From: UBA1672 sp965263215
GTDB taxonomy: Bacteria > Pseudomonadota > Alphaproteobacteria > Micavibrionales > Micavibrionaceae
Reading direction: 5' to 3'
Assembly (NCBI GenBank): GCA_965263215.1
Contig: OZ253663.1
Location: 1,736,001 to 1,800,000 of the forward strand
DNA length: 64,000 nt
The position numbers and the translations under genes are program-made. Under the pieces are notes generated by a model. It had not been told where the DNA came from, did not search any database, and saw only the letters and a program-made list of their open reading frames with translations. This document shows, piece by piece, positions 17,980-27,839 of the stretch (its first letter is position 1; each line of letters begins with the position of its first letter).

Positions 17980-19367
17980 TTTAGGATATCTTGCGCGAAA
18001 ATGTGCAACGTATCATCACGCGCGCCCATAATGACGACGCGATCACCCTGCCTTGCATTTGCGATGATAAAATCAGACGTATCACTGCGTTTTTCAAACC
18101 AATGCGCATTCACACCTGCCTTATTCAAACCATCAATGATGTGACGGGCAGTAACCGAACGATCAACCGTGCCGCCCGCGTAATATACCTCTGGCATGAT
18201 AAGAGTGTCACCTTTATCAAGATGATCAGCAAAGGCTTGAATCATTTCTTGCCCCATCATGCGCAATGGACCAAAACCGTGTGGCTGAAACATCACAATT
18301 AATCGACCATCAAATGATTTAAGACACTGTAAACTTGCGGATATTTTATCAGGGTTGTGGGCGAAATCATCAAGGACTGTGATGCCATTCTTTGTGCCGA
18401 CTAACTCCATACGGCGATGCACACCCTTAAAGCTTTCCAGAGCATTGATACTTTGGATCATATCAATCTCCATTGCCGCGCAAACACCAAGCGCAGCCAA
18501 CGCATTTTCAACATTATGTTGCCCCGGAACGTTTAAATGAACACCGTATGCCTGCCCATCATGATGAAGCGTGAAATCAATCCCTTCCGCGCTTGGCACT
18601 AAGTCTTTAGCTCTAAGTAGCGCGCTATCATTTTTAACGGCATAACTTAACACGTTCGCCTTCGCCCTTTCTTCACATAGAACTGCCGCCCTTGGTTGAT
18701 CGTAATTAACGACGACCGTTTGTGAAGTACAAGCCAAATAATCACCAAAAAGCGTTTCCAACTCTTCCATGCTTTTATGATCAAGGGCGATATTATTTAA
18801 GACGGCGACAGACGGTTTATAATGCGCAATCGAGCCATCACTTTCATCCATTTCCGCCACAAACAAAGAATCGGCCCCTTTACGGATATTCGAAAACTTA
18901 TCATTTTCATTCGATCTTAAATTCCTGATTTCTCCGCCATTTACAATCGTCGGATCTTTGCTAAGCTCGGTTAATATCGTGCCAACCATGCCCGTTACTG
19001 TTGATTTCCCACTTGTCCCTGCAATTGCTATTCTTTGCTCTGCCTCGTTAAACAATTCCGCAAGCAAGGTACCGCGTTTAACAATCGGGATATCCAAATC
19101 AAGGGCAGCACGAACATCGGGAATCGTTTCTTCGACTGCGCTGGACACCACAAGCACATCAACGCCTTTTGATATTCCTGAACCATCTTGCGGGGAAATT
19201 TCTATCCCTAAATCTTTCAGTGCTTGAAATTTTTCCGGTGTTTTACCCTGATCGTAAGAACGATCCGATCCTATGACAACATGACCTCTTTTTTGGAGCA
19301 AAACAGATAGAGGCATCATGCCACTGCCCCCGATGCCACAAAAGAAATATGTTTTTGGGGACGTCAT
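17967..19367 (-). CDS. Mur ligase family protein (MurC/Mpl-like)
   Basis: 466 residues with the three Mur ligase domains: an N-terminal Rossmann UDP-sugar domain starting FFCGIGGSGMMPL, a central ATPase domain with P-loop AGTSGKST (about 115-122), and a C-terminal domain with DDFAHNPDKI. MurC joins L-Ala to UDP-MurNAc, while Mpl recycles the murein tripeptide. The FQPHGFGP block matches neither textbook MurC (FQPHRY) nor Mpl exactly, and the gene lies outside a dcw cluster. I therefore call it a MurC-like ligase of uncertain substrate, possibly in peptidoglycan recycling. It is the last gene of the minus-strand run beginning at lysC. Confidence 0.82.
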   Translation of the reverse strand: MTSPKTYFFCGIGGSGMMPLSVLLQKRGHVVIGSDRSYDQGKTPEKFQALKDLGIEISPQDGSGISKGVDVLVVSSAVEETIPDVRAALDLDIPIVKRGTLLAELFNEAEQRIAIAGTSGKSTVTGMVGTILTELSKDPTIVNGGEIRNLRSNENDKFSNIRKGADSLFVAEMDESDGSIAHYKPSVAVLNNIALDHKSMEELETLFGDYLACTSQTVVVNYDQPRAAVLCEERAKANVLSYAVKNDSALLRAKDLVPSAEGIDFTLHHDGQAYGVHLNVPGQHNVENALAALGVCAAMEIDMIQSINALESFKGVHRRMELVGTKNGITVLDDFAHNPDKISASLQCLKSFDGRLIVMFQPHGFGPLRMMGQEMIQAFADHLDKGDTLIMPEVYYAGGTVDRSVTARHIIDGLNKAGVNAHWFEKRSDTSDFIIANARQGDRVVIMGARDDTLHIFAQDILNHLP

Positions 19368-19395
19368 TTAAAATTCCGTATTGTAATTTTAAGGG

Positions 19396-20019
19396 CTATT
19401 GACCGGGGAACAGGTCAACGGGTTCAGAGTTCGCACTATCCGCTTCCTTGAGAACTTCGGTTGGCGTTTCACGCAACTCATCAAGAACAGAATCCATATC
19501 GCCTTTACTATGACTTGGCTCAACTAACTCTTCAACTTTAATAACCATGTCATCAGTATTCTCTTCTTTATCCATCATCATTGGCTCAGGAGAAGAAAAT
19601 TCTTCAAGATCAACAAGCTCTTCATGCATGATAAACGCCTCTTCTGAAAAGTTTATCGTGATAACATCCGGATAGTAATGCAATGGCTGAGATCTATAGT
19701 CCCATGCACTTCCCGTGTCTTCGCCCCACATAGCCTTCGACTCAAACTTTGCAGGCACAGTTAAATTTGCCGTCCTATTGTCAGACGTATGACAGGCAAT
19801 TTCCATGTCTTTAGCAGATTTTTTAATATTGATGCTTTGCGGCGTAACAACGTTATATTTCTTCTTATCGACAGATACCACACATTTTGCATCCTGAGCT
19901 TCAGGTGATAAAAACGTAATATCTTGGTGGGTCGACGATCCCATCGAATATCCACACGCCCCCAAAAGCAAAACAGATGATAAAGCAGTCAAAGAAAAGT
20001 AAGTTGAGCGAATACGCAT
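19396..20019 (-). CDS. Putative lipoprotein of unknown function
   Basis: 207 residues with a lipoprotein signal peptide: basic start MRIRS, hydrophobic stretch, and lipobox LLGAC with Cys at about residue 22. The mature domain (about 30-125) has two further cysteines (in AKCVVSV and EIACHTS) and looks beta-rich. The C-terminal 70 residues are strongly acidic (Glu/Asp-rich) and probably disordered. It lies between clpB and the Mur ligase, 28 bases upstream of the latter. It is likely anchored in the inner or outer membrane facing the periplasm. No known domain recognised. Confidence 0.75.
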   Translation of the reverse strand: MRIRSTYFSLTALSSVLLLGACGYSMGSSTHQDITFLSPEAQDAKCVVSVDKKKYNVVTPQSINIKKSAKDMEIACHTSDNRTANLTVPAKFESKAMWGEDTGSAWDYRSQPLHYYPDVITINFSEEAFIMHEELVDLEEFSSPEPMMMDKEENTDDMVIKVEELVEPSHSKGDMDSVLDELRETPTEVLKEADSANSEPVDLFPGQ

Positions 20020-20109
20020 AGGTAGGTTACCCCGAGTTAAAATAAATTATGCAAATGATTTTATATAATCATTCTGTGTATGACAATCTATCACACACCA
20101 GTTTTGTAG

Positions 20110-22719
20110 TTAAGCCACAGATTTCTCAGAAGGCTGTGCGGTGCCAGAAACAATGAAGTCAAGCGCTTCCCCCTTCACATCAACCTTCACGCTCGCACCC
20201 TCACTCACCTCACCGGATAGTAAAAGCTCTGCTAGTTTGTTTTGAAGCTGCGTCTGAATAACACGTTTGAGCGGCCGTGCTCCATAAACAGGATCATAGC
20301 CTTTATCTGCGATCCATGTGCGTGCTTTGTCCGATAGTTCAAGCTTAATATGCTGCGCCTTTAGAAGATCATGCAAATAACCAAGCTGTATCACGACAAT
20401 ACCCTCAATATCTTTGCGCTCTAGGCGGCTGAACAATAATATCTCATCAATACGGTTTAGGAATTCAGGGCGGAATGCGTTGCGCACGACATTCATAACA
20501 TCCTCACGCACATCATTAACATTATCCCCTTCTTCTTGGTTCACGAGATATTCGCTACCGAGGTTAGAGGTCATAATTAGAACGGTATTGCTAAAATCAA
20601 CTGTACGCCCTTGCCCATCGGTCAGGCGGCCATCATCCAGAACTTGCAAAAGAATATTAAACACATCAGGGTGCGCTTTTTCCACTTCATCAAACAAAAC
20701 CACCTGATAAGGGCGGCGGCGGACCGCCTCGGTCAATGCGCCCCCCTCTTCATACCCAACATATCCCGGAGGCGCGCCAATCATGCGTGATACGGCGTGT
20801 TTCTCCATATATTCCGACATATCCAGACGGATCAACGCACTTTCATCATCAAACATGAATTCTGCGAGTGCCTTGGTCAGTTCGGTTTTACCAACCCCAG
20901 TTGGCCCAAGGAACAAAAATGAACCGATAGGACGGCGCGGGTCTTGCAGCCCTGCACGGGAACGGCGTATAGCATCAGAAACAGACTTGACCGCTTCTTC
21001 CTGCCCGACGACACGTTGACGCAATTTTTCCTCCATCGAGAGAAGTTTTTCACGCTCCCCTTCCATCATTTTATCAACGGGTACGCCTGTCCACTTACTA
21101 ACAATATAGGCGATGTCATTGCTCGTGACCTCTTCATTAATCATGTTGTGGGAATCATGTTCGGACACATCGGCAATTTTGGATTCCAGTTCAGGAATGG
21201 TTGCATATTTCAGCTCACTCGCCTTGGCCCAATCGTTGTTGCGCTCTGCTTGCTCCAGCTCTATACGCGCCTTGTCCAGACTTTCGGTGTAACGCTGCCC
21301 CGCGTTTAGTTTTTCTTTTTCGGCTTTCCACTGACTGGTGAGTTCCGCCGATTGCGATTCCAATTCATCCAGTTCTTTTTCTAAAGTTTTAAGACGCTCT
21401 TTAGATGCTTTGTCTTTTTCTTTTTTCAAAGCTTCACGCTCGATCTTAAGCTGAACGATCCGACGGTCAAGCTCATCTATATTTTCTGGCTTACTGTCCA
21501 CCTGCATACGCAAACGTGACGATGCCTCATCCACCAAATCAATCGCTTTATCTGGTAAAAAACGATCCGTGATATAACGATGCGATAAAGTTGAAGCGGA
21601 CACAATCGCTGCATCCGTGATGCGTACGCCGTGATGAAGTTCGTATTTTTCTTTCAAGCCACGAAGGATGGAAATCGTATCTTCTACAGTTGGCTCAGAT
21701 ACAAAGACAGGTTGGAAACGTCTTGCAAGCGCGGCGTCTTTTTCAATGTGCTTACGATATTCATCGAGTGTTGTCGCACCTACCATGTGCAATTCACCGC
21801 GTGCCAAGGCGGGTTTGAGCATATTGGATGCATCCATAGCACCATCTGATTTACCTGCACCAACCAATGTATGCAGCTCATCTAAGAAAAGAACAATCTC
21901 TCCCTCAGCCGCGGAAATTTCATCAATCACAGACTTCAGGCGTTCTTCAAATTCACCACGATATTTAGCGCCCGCGAGCAATGCACCCAAATCCAGTGAC
22001 ATCAGCTTTTTATCACACAGGGCCTCTGGCACATCACCGTTGACAATACGTTGCGCCAACCCCTCAATAATCGCCGTTTTACCAACGCCCGGCTCCCCAA
22101 TCAAAACAGGGTTGTTTTTCGTTCTGCGTGCAAGAACTTGGATCGTACGCCTTATTTCTTCATCACGTCCAATGATCGGATCAAGCTTACCTTTACGAGC
22201 ATCTTCCGTTAAATCACGCGCATATTTATTCAGGGCATCAAACTGATCTTCCGCACCCGCTGTATCGGCCGTGCGGCCTTTGCGTACATCATTAATGGCT
22301 TGATTGAGTGTTTGATCCTGAATGCCCGCATCATCCAAATACCCGGCAACATCCGTTCTTTTCGCCATGACCATAGCCTGCAAAATGCGCTCGGTGGTAA
22401 CAAAGCGATCACCTGATTTTTCACTTATTTGTTCTGCATTAGCAAAAATTTTGGCAAGGTCACCGGAAAGGCGCAGTTGCCCCGCTCCCGAACCCTCAAC
22501 AACAGGAAACTTGGCAATAGCCCCTTCAAGGGAGGCCTTAAGAAGCGACACTTTCCCACCGGCACCCCTTATTATTTTGGGCGCAAGGCCATCCGCATCA
22601 TCCAACATAACCTTAAGAAAGTGCTCAGGCTCTAATGATTGGTGCCCATAGCGCGTTGCGAGTGTTTGAGCTTGCTGTAAAAGGCTTTTGGTTTTTTCGG
22701 TAAGTTTTTCAAAATCCAT
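20110..22719 (-). CDS. clpB: ATP-dependent disaggregase ClpB
   Basis: 869 residues from the ATG at 22719. A GTG at 22728 lies inside the GAGGTGAT ribosome site, which decides for the ATG. The layout is the Clp N domain (1-145), AAA-1 with Walker A GEPGVGKTA (about 205-213), the coiled-coil middle domain (about 405-530, Glu/Lys/Leu-rich), and AAA-2 with GPTGVGKTE and the downstream VLLFDEVEKAHPDV. ClpB works with DnaK/DnaJ/GrpE to resolubilise aggregated proteins. The order prfA-prmC-DUF4167-clpB is common in alphaproteobacteria. No convincing heat-shock promoter with correct spacing is visible in the 137-base upstream gap. Confidence 0.98.
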   Translation of the reverse strand: MDFEKLTEKTKSLLQQAQTLATRYGHQSLEPEHFLKVMLDDADGLAPKIIRGAGGKVSLLKASLEGAIAKFPVVEGSGAGQLRLSGDLAKIFANAEQISEKSGDRFVTTERILQAMVMAKRTDVAGYLDDAGIQDQTLNQAINDVRKGRTADTAGAEDQFDALNKYARDLTEDARKGKLDPIIGRDEEIRRTIQVLARRTKNNPVLIGEPGVGKTAIIEGLAQRIVNGDVPEALCDKKLMSLDLGALLAGAKYRGEFEERLKSVIDEISAAEGEIVLFLDELHTLVGAGKSDGAMDASNMLKPALARGELHMVGATTLDEYRKHIEKDAALARRFQPVFVSEPTVEDTISILRGLKEKYELHHGVRITDAAIVSASTLSHRYITDRFLPDKAIDLVDEASSRLRMQVDSKPENIDELDRRIVQLKIEREALKKEKDKASKERLKTLEKELDELESQSAELTSQWKAEKEKLNAGQRYTESLDKARIELEQAERNNDWAKASELKYATIPELESKIADVSEHDSHNMINEEVTSNDIAYIVSKWTGVPVDKMMEGEREKLLSMEEKLRQRVVGQEEAVKSVSDAIRRSRAGLQDPRRPIGSFLFLGPTGVGKTELTKALAEFMFDDESALIRLDMSEYMEKHAVSRMIGAPPGYVGYEEGGALTEAVRRRPYQVVLFDEVEKAHPDVFNILLQVLDDGRLTDGQGRTVDFSNTVLIMTSNLGSEYLVNQEEGDNVNDVREDVMNVVRNAFRPEFLNRIDEILLFSRLERKDIEGIVVIQLGYLHDLLKAQHIKLELSDKARTWIADKGYDPVYGARPLKRVIQTQLQNKLAELLLSGEVSEGASVKVDVKGEALDFIVSGTAQPSEKSVA

Positions 22720-22798
22720 TTTAATCACCTCATCAAGAATTTATTCAGACGCACATATTGAGCCTTCAGATAGTATCTCGTAATTGATCAAAATCAAG

Positions 22799-22824
22799 AT
22801 AAAAGGCGGACAAATGCCCGCCTT
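22799..22824 (-). terminator. Rho-independent terminator after the DUF4167 gene
   Basis: On the minus strand AAGGCGG, an 8-nt loop and CCGCCTT (22824-22803) are followed directly by TTTT. It lies between the stop of the DUF4167 gene and clpB, so clpB probably has its own promoter in the remaining 80 bases. Confidence 0.8.
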
Positions 22825-22856
22825 GATTACTGTTCTAACCGAAGGATAAGTTAGGC

Positions 22857-23288
22857 CTAAGCCTCTTCTTCCTGCTCAACTTTCTTTTCTTTTGTTTTTA
22901 CATCCGGTCCAAGAATACTGTCTGGTAGAGATAAATCTTCCTCTGCCGAAACTTTCTTTTCCTGTTTCTTCTGATGATTATTATTATCCTTAGAAGATTG
23001 AGACTGTTGTTGGTCTGAATCTTTGCCACCACTGAAGTTGCCATTATTTTCGTTGATAATACGAATATAATGCTCCGCATGCTGATAATAATTTTCGGCG
23101 ACACTACGATCATCCGCTGCAGTGGCGTCCTTAGCCAACGCCAGATATTTTTCCGCAACCTGATGCGCCGTTCCGCGAATACGTACATCCGGACCATTGC
23201 TGTCATAGACTTGCGTACGTGGTTGGTTATTACGGCGGCCGTTATTATTACGCCCTCTGTGTCTTCTGTTCGATGATCCGTGTCTCAT
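22857..23288 (-). CDS. DUF4167 domain-containing protein
   Basis: 143 residues. A very basic Arg/Asn-rich N-terminus (about 1-25) leads into the conserved DUF4167 core, with DVRIRGTAHQVAEKYLALA and AENYYQHAEHYIR at about 34-75. The tail is Gln/Lys/Glu-rich and probably disordered. The function is unknown; the basic tail suggests nucleic-acid binding, which is inference. The gene sits between prmC and clpB as it does in many alphaproteobacteria, but is separated from prmC by 224 bases in which I see no gene, only a probable promoter region. Confidence 0.9.
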   Translation of the reverse strand: MRHGSSNRRHRGRNNNGRRNNQPRTQVYDSNGPDVRIRGTAHQVAEKYLALAKDATAADDRSVAENYYQHAEHYIRIINENNGNFSGGKDSDQQQSQSSKDNNNHQKKQEKKVSAEEDLSLPDSILGPDVKTKEKKVEQEEEA

Positions 23289-23512
23289 GTCTCAAGTCCG
23301 TTAGGTTATAAATTTCACACAACCAACACCCATAACCATACATCAAATGTGCATGCGCCAATAGCCCAGTACGCCTGTTTTTGCATAGTTAGACACAACA
23401 TATTGTCATTACCGTTTGGCGTTAAAACCCTATATTGTGTTCGTGTTGCTTTGAACAACTTAAACCTACAGCCAAGAGCATTTTTCAATCAAGCTGTATC
23501 AATAAAAAAAGT

Positions 23513-24388
23513 TCATTTATCCCCACAAGAGATTTCCACAACCCGCGGATTTCCTGAGATATCCACATGAACGGTGCGTAGCGCAAATCCAGAGTCTTCC
23601 GCGAGTCGCATCACATCTTTATCCTGATCATAGCCGATCTCAAAAAGGGCAAATCCGTCATCGTGAATAAGTGATTTTATTTGTGAAAAAATCTTTTTGT
23701 ACGCTTGCAGCCCATCATCGCCTCCATCCAAACTCAGAATCGGGTCATGATTCTGAACTTCTTGTGCCAAAGTTGGAATCACTTGGCTTGTTATGTATGG
23801 GGGGTTTGAAACAATTAAATCAAAGGAATCAGCCGATGCGCGAGGCGAAAGTGCATCGCCCCATGACCCACAGACAAAATCGACACGTTCCATGCACCGA
23901 TTCTGCACCGCATTTTCTGAGGCCGTTTTTACAGCGCCAAATGATAAATCAACACCAACCCCTGTGGCGTTAGGAAATTCTGACAACAGCGCAATAAGAA
24001 TACAGCCTGATCCCGTGCCTAAATCTAAAATTCTTAGTGGCCTATTTTGGGAAAATCGTTTCAATGCAATTTCAATGATCAATTCTGTATCAGGGCGCGG
24101 ATCAAGCGTCGCATCTGATAGCTTAAACGGCAGCCCCCAAAACTCACGCTCACCATATATACGTGACAACGGTTTCCCTGAAAGGCGTTGCTCTACATCA
24201 GATATAATATTTGCATGGTCATGATCTTTCACAGGGGCATCTGGCCGCGCAATGATATCTGACCAGTCATAATCTGTGCGCTCGGTTATAATAAAACGCG
24301 CATCCAGATCAGGCGTTTCAAGATCAGCATTTTTAAATTGATCGGTAATATAGCGATATAAAGATTTCAAAGTATGAGGCGCACTCAT
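23513..24388 (-). CDS. prmC: Peptide chain release factor N(5)-glutamine methyltransferase
   Basis: 291 residues. PrmC methylates the Gln of the GGQ motif in release factors RF1 and RF2. The N-terminal helical domain (about 1-85) is followed by a Rossmann SAM domain with DLGTGSGCILIALL (about 122-135) and the catalytic, glutamine-binding NPPY in VSNPPYI (about 190). It follows its substrate gene prfA by five bases in the same direction, the conserved prfA-prmC pair. Confidence 0.97.
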   Translation of the reverse strand: MSAPHTLKSLYRYITDQFKNADLETPDLDARFIITERTDYDWSDIIARPDAPVKDHDHANIISDVEQRLSGKPLSRIYGEREFWGLPFKLSDATLDPRPDTELIIEIALKRFSQNRPLRILDLGTGSGCILIALLSEFPNATGVGVDLSFGAVKTASENAVQNRCMERVDFVCGSWGDALSPRASADSFDLIVSNPPYITSQVIPTLAQEVQNHDPILSLDGGDDGLQAYKKIFSQIKSLIHDDGFALFEIGYDQDKDVMRLAEDSGFALRTVHVDISGNPRVVEISCGDK

Positions 24389-24393
24389 TTGAA

Positions 24394-25458
24394 TTACGAA
24401 TCCAACGTGGCAAGTGCGGATGCTTGATCTTCTGCAATCAGTGCGTCGATAACTTCATCCAACGCTTCACCGCTGACGACTTCTTCAAGTTTATAGAGTG
24501 TCAAATTGATGCGATGATCCGTTAAGCGCCCTTGCGGGAAGTTATAGGTTCTAATACGTTCAGAGCGATCACCCGACCCTACCTGAGATTTGCGGTCTTC
24601 CGCGCGTTCGTCGGCAAGCTGTTGTCTTTGAAGATCATACAGACGTGTACGGAGAACCTTCATCGCCTTGTCTCTGTTTTTATGTTGCGAACGCGCTTCT
24701 TGCATCTCGACAACGACACCGGTTGGTAAATGCGTAATACGCACGGCACTGTCTGTTTTATTGACGTGCTGTCCGCCTGCGCCTTGCGCACGGTACGTAT
24801 CAACACGCAAATCTTTTGTATCAATATACACATCAACTTCTTCAGCCTCAGGCAAAACAGCCACTGTTGCCGCAGATGTGTGAACACGCCCCTGCGTTTC
24901 AGTTTTGGGAACGCGTTGAACGCGATGCGCCCCTGATTCAAATTTCATTTTAGAAAACACGTTCGATCCGGTTATCTCCGCAACTACATCACGATAACCA
25001 CCGATATCATTCTCAGATGCCTCAACGACGTCGAATTTCCAGCCCATTTTGGCCGCATAACCTTTATACATTGCACACAAATCTGCCGCGAACAAAGCGG
25101 CCTCATCACCACCCGTCCCAGCGCGAATCTCAAGAATGGCATTTTTCTTGTCAGCCTCATCTTTAGGGATAAGAACAAGTCTGATTTGTTTTTCAAGCTC
25201 TGGGATACGGGCATTCAAGGCGCGAATTTCTTCTTCTGCCATTGCCTTCATTTCAGGGTCAGACAGCATTGTTTCAAGGTCTTCCTTTTCCGAAACAGCC
25301 CCCTCTAATTCCTCCATAGCCTCCACCACGGGGCTTAGCTCTGCATACTCCATTGATAATTTTGTAAACTCTTCACCACTTAATCCGGTCGTAGACATCA
25401 ATGCCGCCAATTCTTCGTGGCGGTTTTTAATCGTTTTTAATTTTTCTTGCATCGACAT
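24394..25458 (-). CDS. prfA: Peptide chain release factor 1
   Basis: 354 residues, typical RF1. It recognises UAA and UAG and triggers peptidyl-tRNA hydrolysis. The GGQ loop GAGGQHVNKTDSAVRI is near residue 227, and the codon-recognition PxT equivalent lies upstream in domain 2. The ATG at 25458 is ten bases after an AGGA ribosome site. It forms a tight pair with prmC, which encodes the enzyme that methylates its GGQ glutamine. Confidence 0.98.
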   Translation of the reverse strand: MSMQEKLKTIKNRHEELAALMSTTGLSGEEFTKLSMEYAELSPVVEAMEELEGAVSEKEDLETMLSDPEMKAMAEEEIRALNARIPELEKQIRLVLIPKDEADKKNAILEIRAGTGGDEAALFAADLCAMYKGYAAKMGWKFDVVEASENDIGGYRDVVAEITGSNVFSKMKFESGAHRVQRVPKTETQGRVHTSAATVAVLPEAEEVDVYIDTKDLRVDTYRAQGAGGQHVNKTDSAVRITHLPTGVVVEMQEARSQHKNRDKAMKVLRTRLYDLQRQQLADERAEDRKSQVGSGDRSERIRTYNFPQGRLTDHRINLTLYKLEEVVSGEALDEVIDALIAEDQASALATLDS

Positions 25459-25518
25459 AGTTTATTGATCCTGATCATAGATTGCGTTTTATCTACCTTT
25501 TTTCCGGTAAAAAAACAA

Positions 25519-26481
25519 TCACGGAGTTATAACAGGGGTATCTGGTTGTGGAAGTGTCGTAATAGCATCAGGAGAGATTTCACCTTCTTGCGCTGTCCCC
25601 CCTGCCTCATTTTCGACAGGAACATCTTCTTCTTTAAAATCTAGTGTCTTGAGATAATTCGTATTCAGGGGAATGTTACGGCGCACATCACCATCTTTGC
25701 CCAGCGGCATTAACGCCCGCCCATTTACCCATATTTCCACATTCGCGGCATTCCCCAAAGACATACTTAACCCCGGGCTATCCGGCACGAAATATTCATC
25801 ACCATTATCCAAGACCTTGGAAACAAGAACGTCACCATCTTCACCTTTTATTTCAACCCAACTATCGCCGAGTATTTTCAAGATGATGCCACTTTGCTGT
25901 GCATCATCTCCGCCCATGTTCTCTACTTGCGGTTTTTGTGGCTCTATGCTCATAACTTCTTCAGGTTCCGGCATAATCGATTGCTCTACGGCTGCACCCG
26001 CCTTAATTTCCTGATTAACATGTTCCTCTATATGCTCAGGCAATGTTTTAACCTGTTCCACAATCCTGCGATCAGGTTTGTTCATATCATTCCAAAACAG
26101 AACAAAGACAGACGCGAGGATTAAAGAGATAGCCACAATCCATAAGGCTGGGGTTTTTGTTTCTGATGCCGGCACGGGAAAGGACAAAGATGACTTGCCT
26201 TGTGGCCCCATATATTGAGCCTTAAATAATTGCACAACCTTAGCACCATCTAAATCTAAATATTCGGCGTAACTTCGTACAAATCCAATAGCATAGACAC
26301 GCCCCGGTAATGCCTCCATATCCCCCCTTTCAATCGCATCAATCTGACTTGCTCGGATGCGGAGGGCTTTTTCAATATCCTCAAGTGATTTCCCATAGTA
26401 GGCGCGCGTGCGCTTGAGCGCCTCGCCCACTTCTATATCGGCCACTGCTTCCAGTTCTTCGACTGGTAAGGGATCTCTCAT
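25519..26481 (-). CDS. RodZ-like helix-turn-helix membrane protein
   Basis: 320 residues with the RodZ layout: a cytoplasmic helix-turn-helix of the HTH_25 type (about 18-85, GEALKRTRAYYGKSLEDIEKAL), a short linker, one transmembrane helix (about 112-130) and a periplasmic DUF4115-like domain (about 195-290). RodZ links MreB to the cell-wall elongation machinery and sets cell width. The periplasmic linker is acidic. The gene lies between lysC and prfA, all on the minus strand with gaps of 36 and 60 bases, so one transcript is plausible. Confidence 0.88.
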   Translation of the reverse strand: MRDPLPVEELEAVADIEVGEALKRTRAYYGKSLEDIEKALRIRASQIDAIERGDMEALPGRVYAIGFVRSYAEYLDLDGAKVVQLFKAQYMGPQGKSSLSFPVPASETKTPALWIVAISLILASVFVLFWNDMNKPDRRIVEQVKTLPEHIEEHVNQEIKAGAAVEQSIMPEPEEVMSIEPQKPQVENMGGDDAQQSGIILKILGDSWVEIKGEDGDVLVSKVLDNGDEYFVPDSPGLSMSLGNAANVEIWVNGRALMPLGKDGDVRRNIPLNTNYLKTLDFKEEDVPVENEAGGTAQEGEISPDAITTLPQPDTPVITP

Positions 26482-26517
26482 AATGCTGGGAATGATACGC
26501 TATTTTTAAGCGTTCTT

Positions 26518-27747
26518 CTAGGACTCTTCCAAACCATAGGCAGAATGTAAAGAACGCACAGCAAGCTCGGTGTAGTCATCTTCGATAAGAACACTAATTT
26601 TAATCTCTGATGTCGAAATCACCTGAATATTGATGTTCTTATCGGCCAAAGTCTTAAACATTTTATTGGCAACCCCCGCATGAGAGCGCATACCAATACC
26701 GACAACAGAAACCTTGGCCACATTTTTATCAATGATCAGATCCTTATATGTAAGGTCAACTTTATCCTTGATGGTTTTAACCGCCAGATCTAATTCGTTA
26801 TGCGGCGCGGTAAAGGTCATGTCCGTGCGGCCTTCCGCGGAAATATTCTGAACGATCATGTCAACATTCACGGCCGCAGCGGCGAGTGGTTCGAATAATC
26901 GCGCGGCAACACCGGGAACGTCTTTAACACCAACCACTGTTACTTTTGCTTCATCACGACTATGTGCAATACCTGTTACAACTTCTTGTTCCACGATTTT
27001 ATCCTCTGTTGTCACTAATGTTCCTTTTAAATTACTACCCACTTCATCATCGAAGCTTGATAGCACCTGAATGGGCACGCCGTTCTTAGCGCCCATCTCA
27101 ACCGATCTGGTTTGTAAAACCTTACTGCCCAAAGACGCTAGCTCCAGCATTTCCTCATAGGCAATTTTATGTATTTTGCGTGCATTTGGCACGATGCGCG
27201 GATCAGCCGTATATACACCTGATACATCCGTATAAATGTCACAACGATCCGCCTCTAGCGCAGCGGCAAGCGCCACTGCAGACGTATCAGACCCGCCGCG
27301 CCCCAGCGTCGATATACGATTCATATCAGTGATACCCTGAAACCCCGGTACAACTGCGACCTCACCATCATTAAGGCGTTTATGTAATTCCGTTGTATCA
27401 ATCTCCTGTATACGCGCCTTACCGTGAACAGCATTCGTTTTAATCGGTATTTGCCACCCAAGCCACGATCTTGCCGTGACACCGCGTTTTTGCAATGCCA
27501 TCGCCATAAGGCCTGATGTAACCTGTTCTCCGCTGGATACAACCGTATCATATTCACGCACATCATGCATCGGACTGATCTGGCTGCAATAATCAACAAG
27601 TTGATTAGTCACGCCTGACATTGCAGACACGACAACGACAACTTTGTGCCCTTCATCAACTTCACGAATAACCTTTTCCGCAGCGCGCTCAATGCGCTCA
27701 ATATCCGCGACAGATGTTCCACCAAATTTTGCAACAATAAGAGCCAT
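26518..27747 (-). CDS. lysC: Aspartate kinase
   Basis: 409 residues, monofunctional aspartokinase. It phosphorylates L-aspartate as the first step towards Lys, Thr, Met and diaminopimelate. The N-terminal kinase domain starts VAKFGGTSV and contains GRGGSDTSAVALAAAL (about 148-163). Two ACT domains (about 265-400) bind the feedback inhibitor, probably lysine alone or with threonine. lysA (31850) and metA (43705) in this window act further down the same pathway. Confidence 0.97.
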   Translation of the reverse strand: MALIVAKFGGTSVADIERIERAAEKVIREVDEGHKVVVVVSAMSGVTNQLVDYCSQISPMHDVREYDTVVSSGEQVTSGLMAMALQKRGVTARSWLGWQIPIKTNAVHGKARIQEIDTTELHKRLNDGEVAVVPGFQGITDMNRISTLGRGGSDTSAVALAAALEADRCDIYTDVSGVYTADPRIVPNARKIHKIAYEEMLELASLGSKVLQTRSVEMGAKNGVPIQVLSSFDDEVGSNLKGTLVTTEDKIVEQEVVTGIAHSRDEAKVTVVGVKDVPGVAARLFEPLAAAAVNVDMIVQNISAEGRTDMTFTAPHNELDLAVKTIKDKVDLTYKDLIIDKNVAKVSVVGIGMRSHAGVANKMFKTLADKNINIQVISTSEIKISVLIEDDYTELAVRSLHSAYGLEES

Positions 27748-27839
27748 AATTAATAAACTTTAGCCTGTTTCATTTATCTTGTTTTTCTTACGATGCTTAT
27801 CCATACTCACTTGCACAAAAAAAATCAAAGGGATTTGTT

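Noticed and set aside
21668..22246. 192-codon open frame antisense to clpB
   Set aside because: It is a mirror of the conserved ClpB frame and has shadow composition.
22720..22856. Heat-shock promoter upstream of clpB
   Set aside because: A CTTGAT element exists, but no matching -10 is at acceptable spacing, so it was not called.
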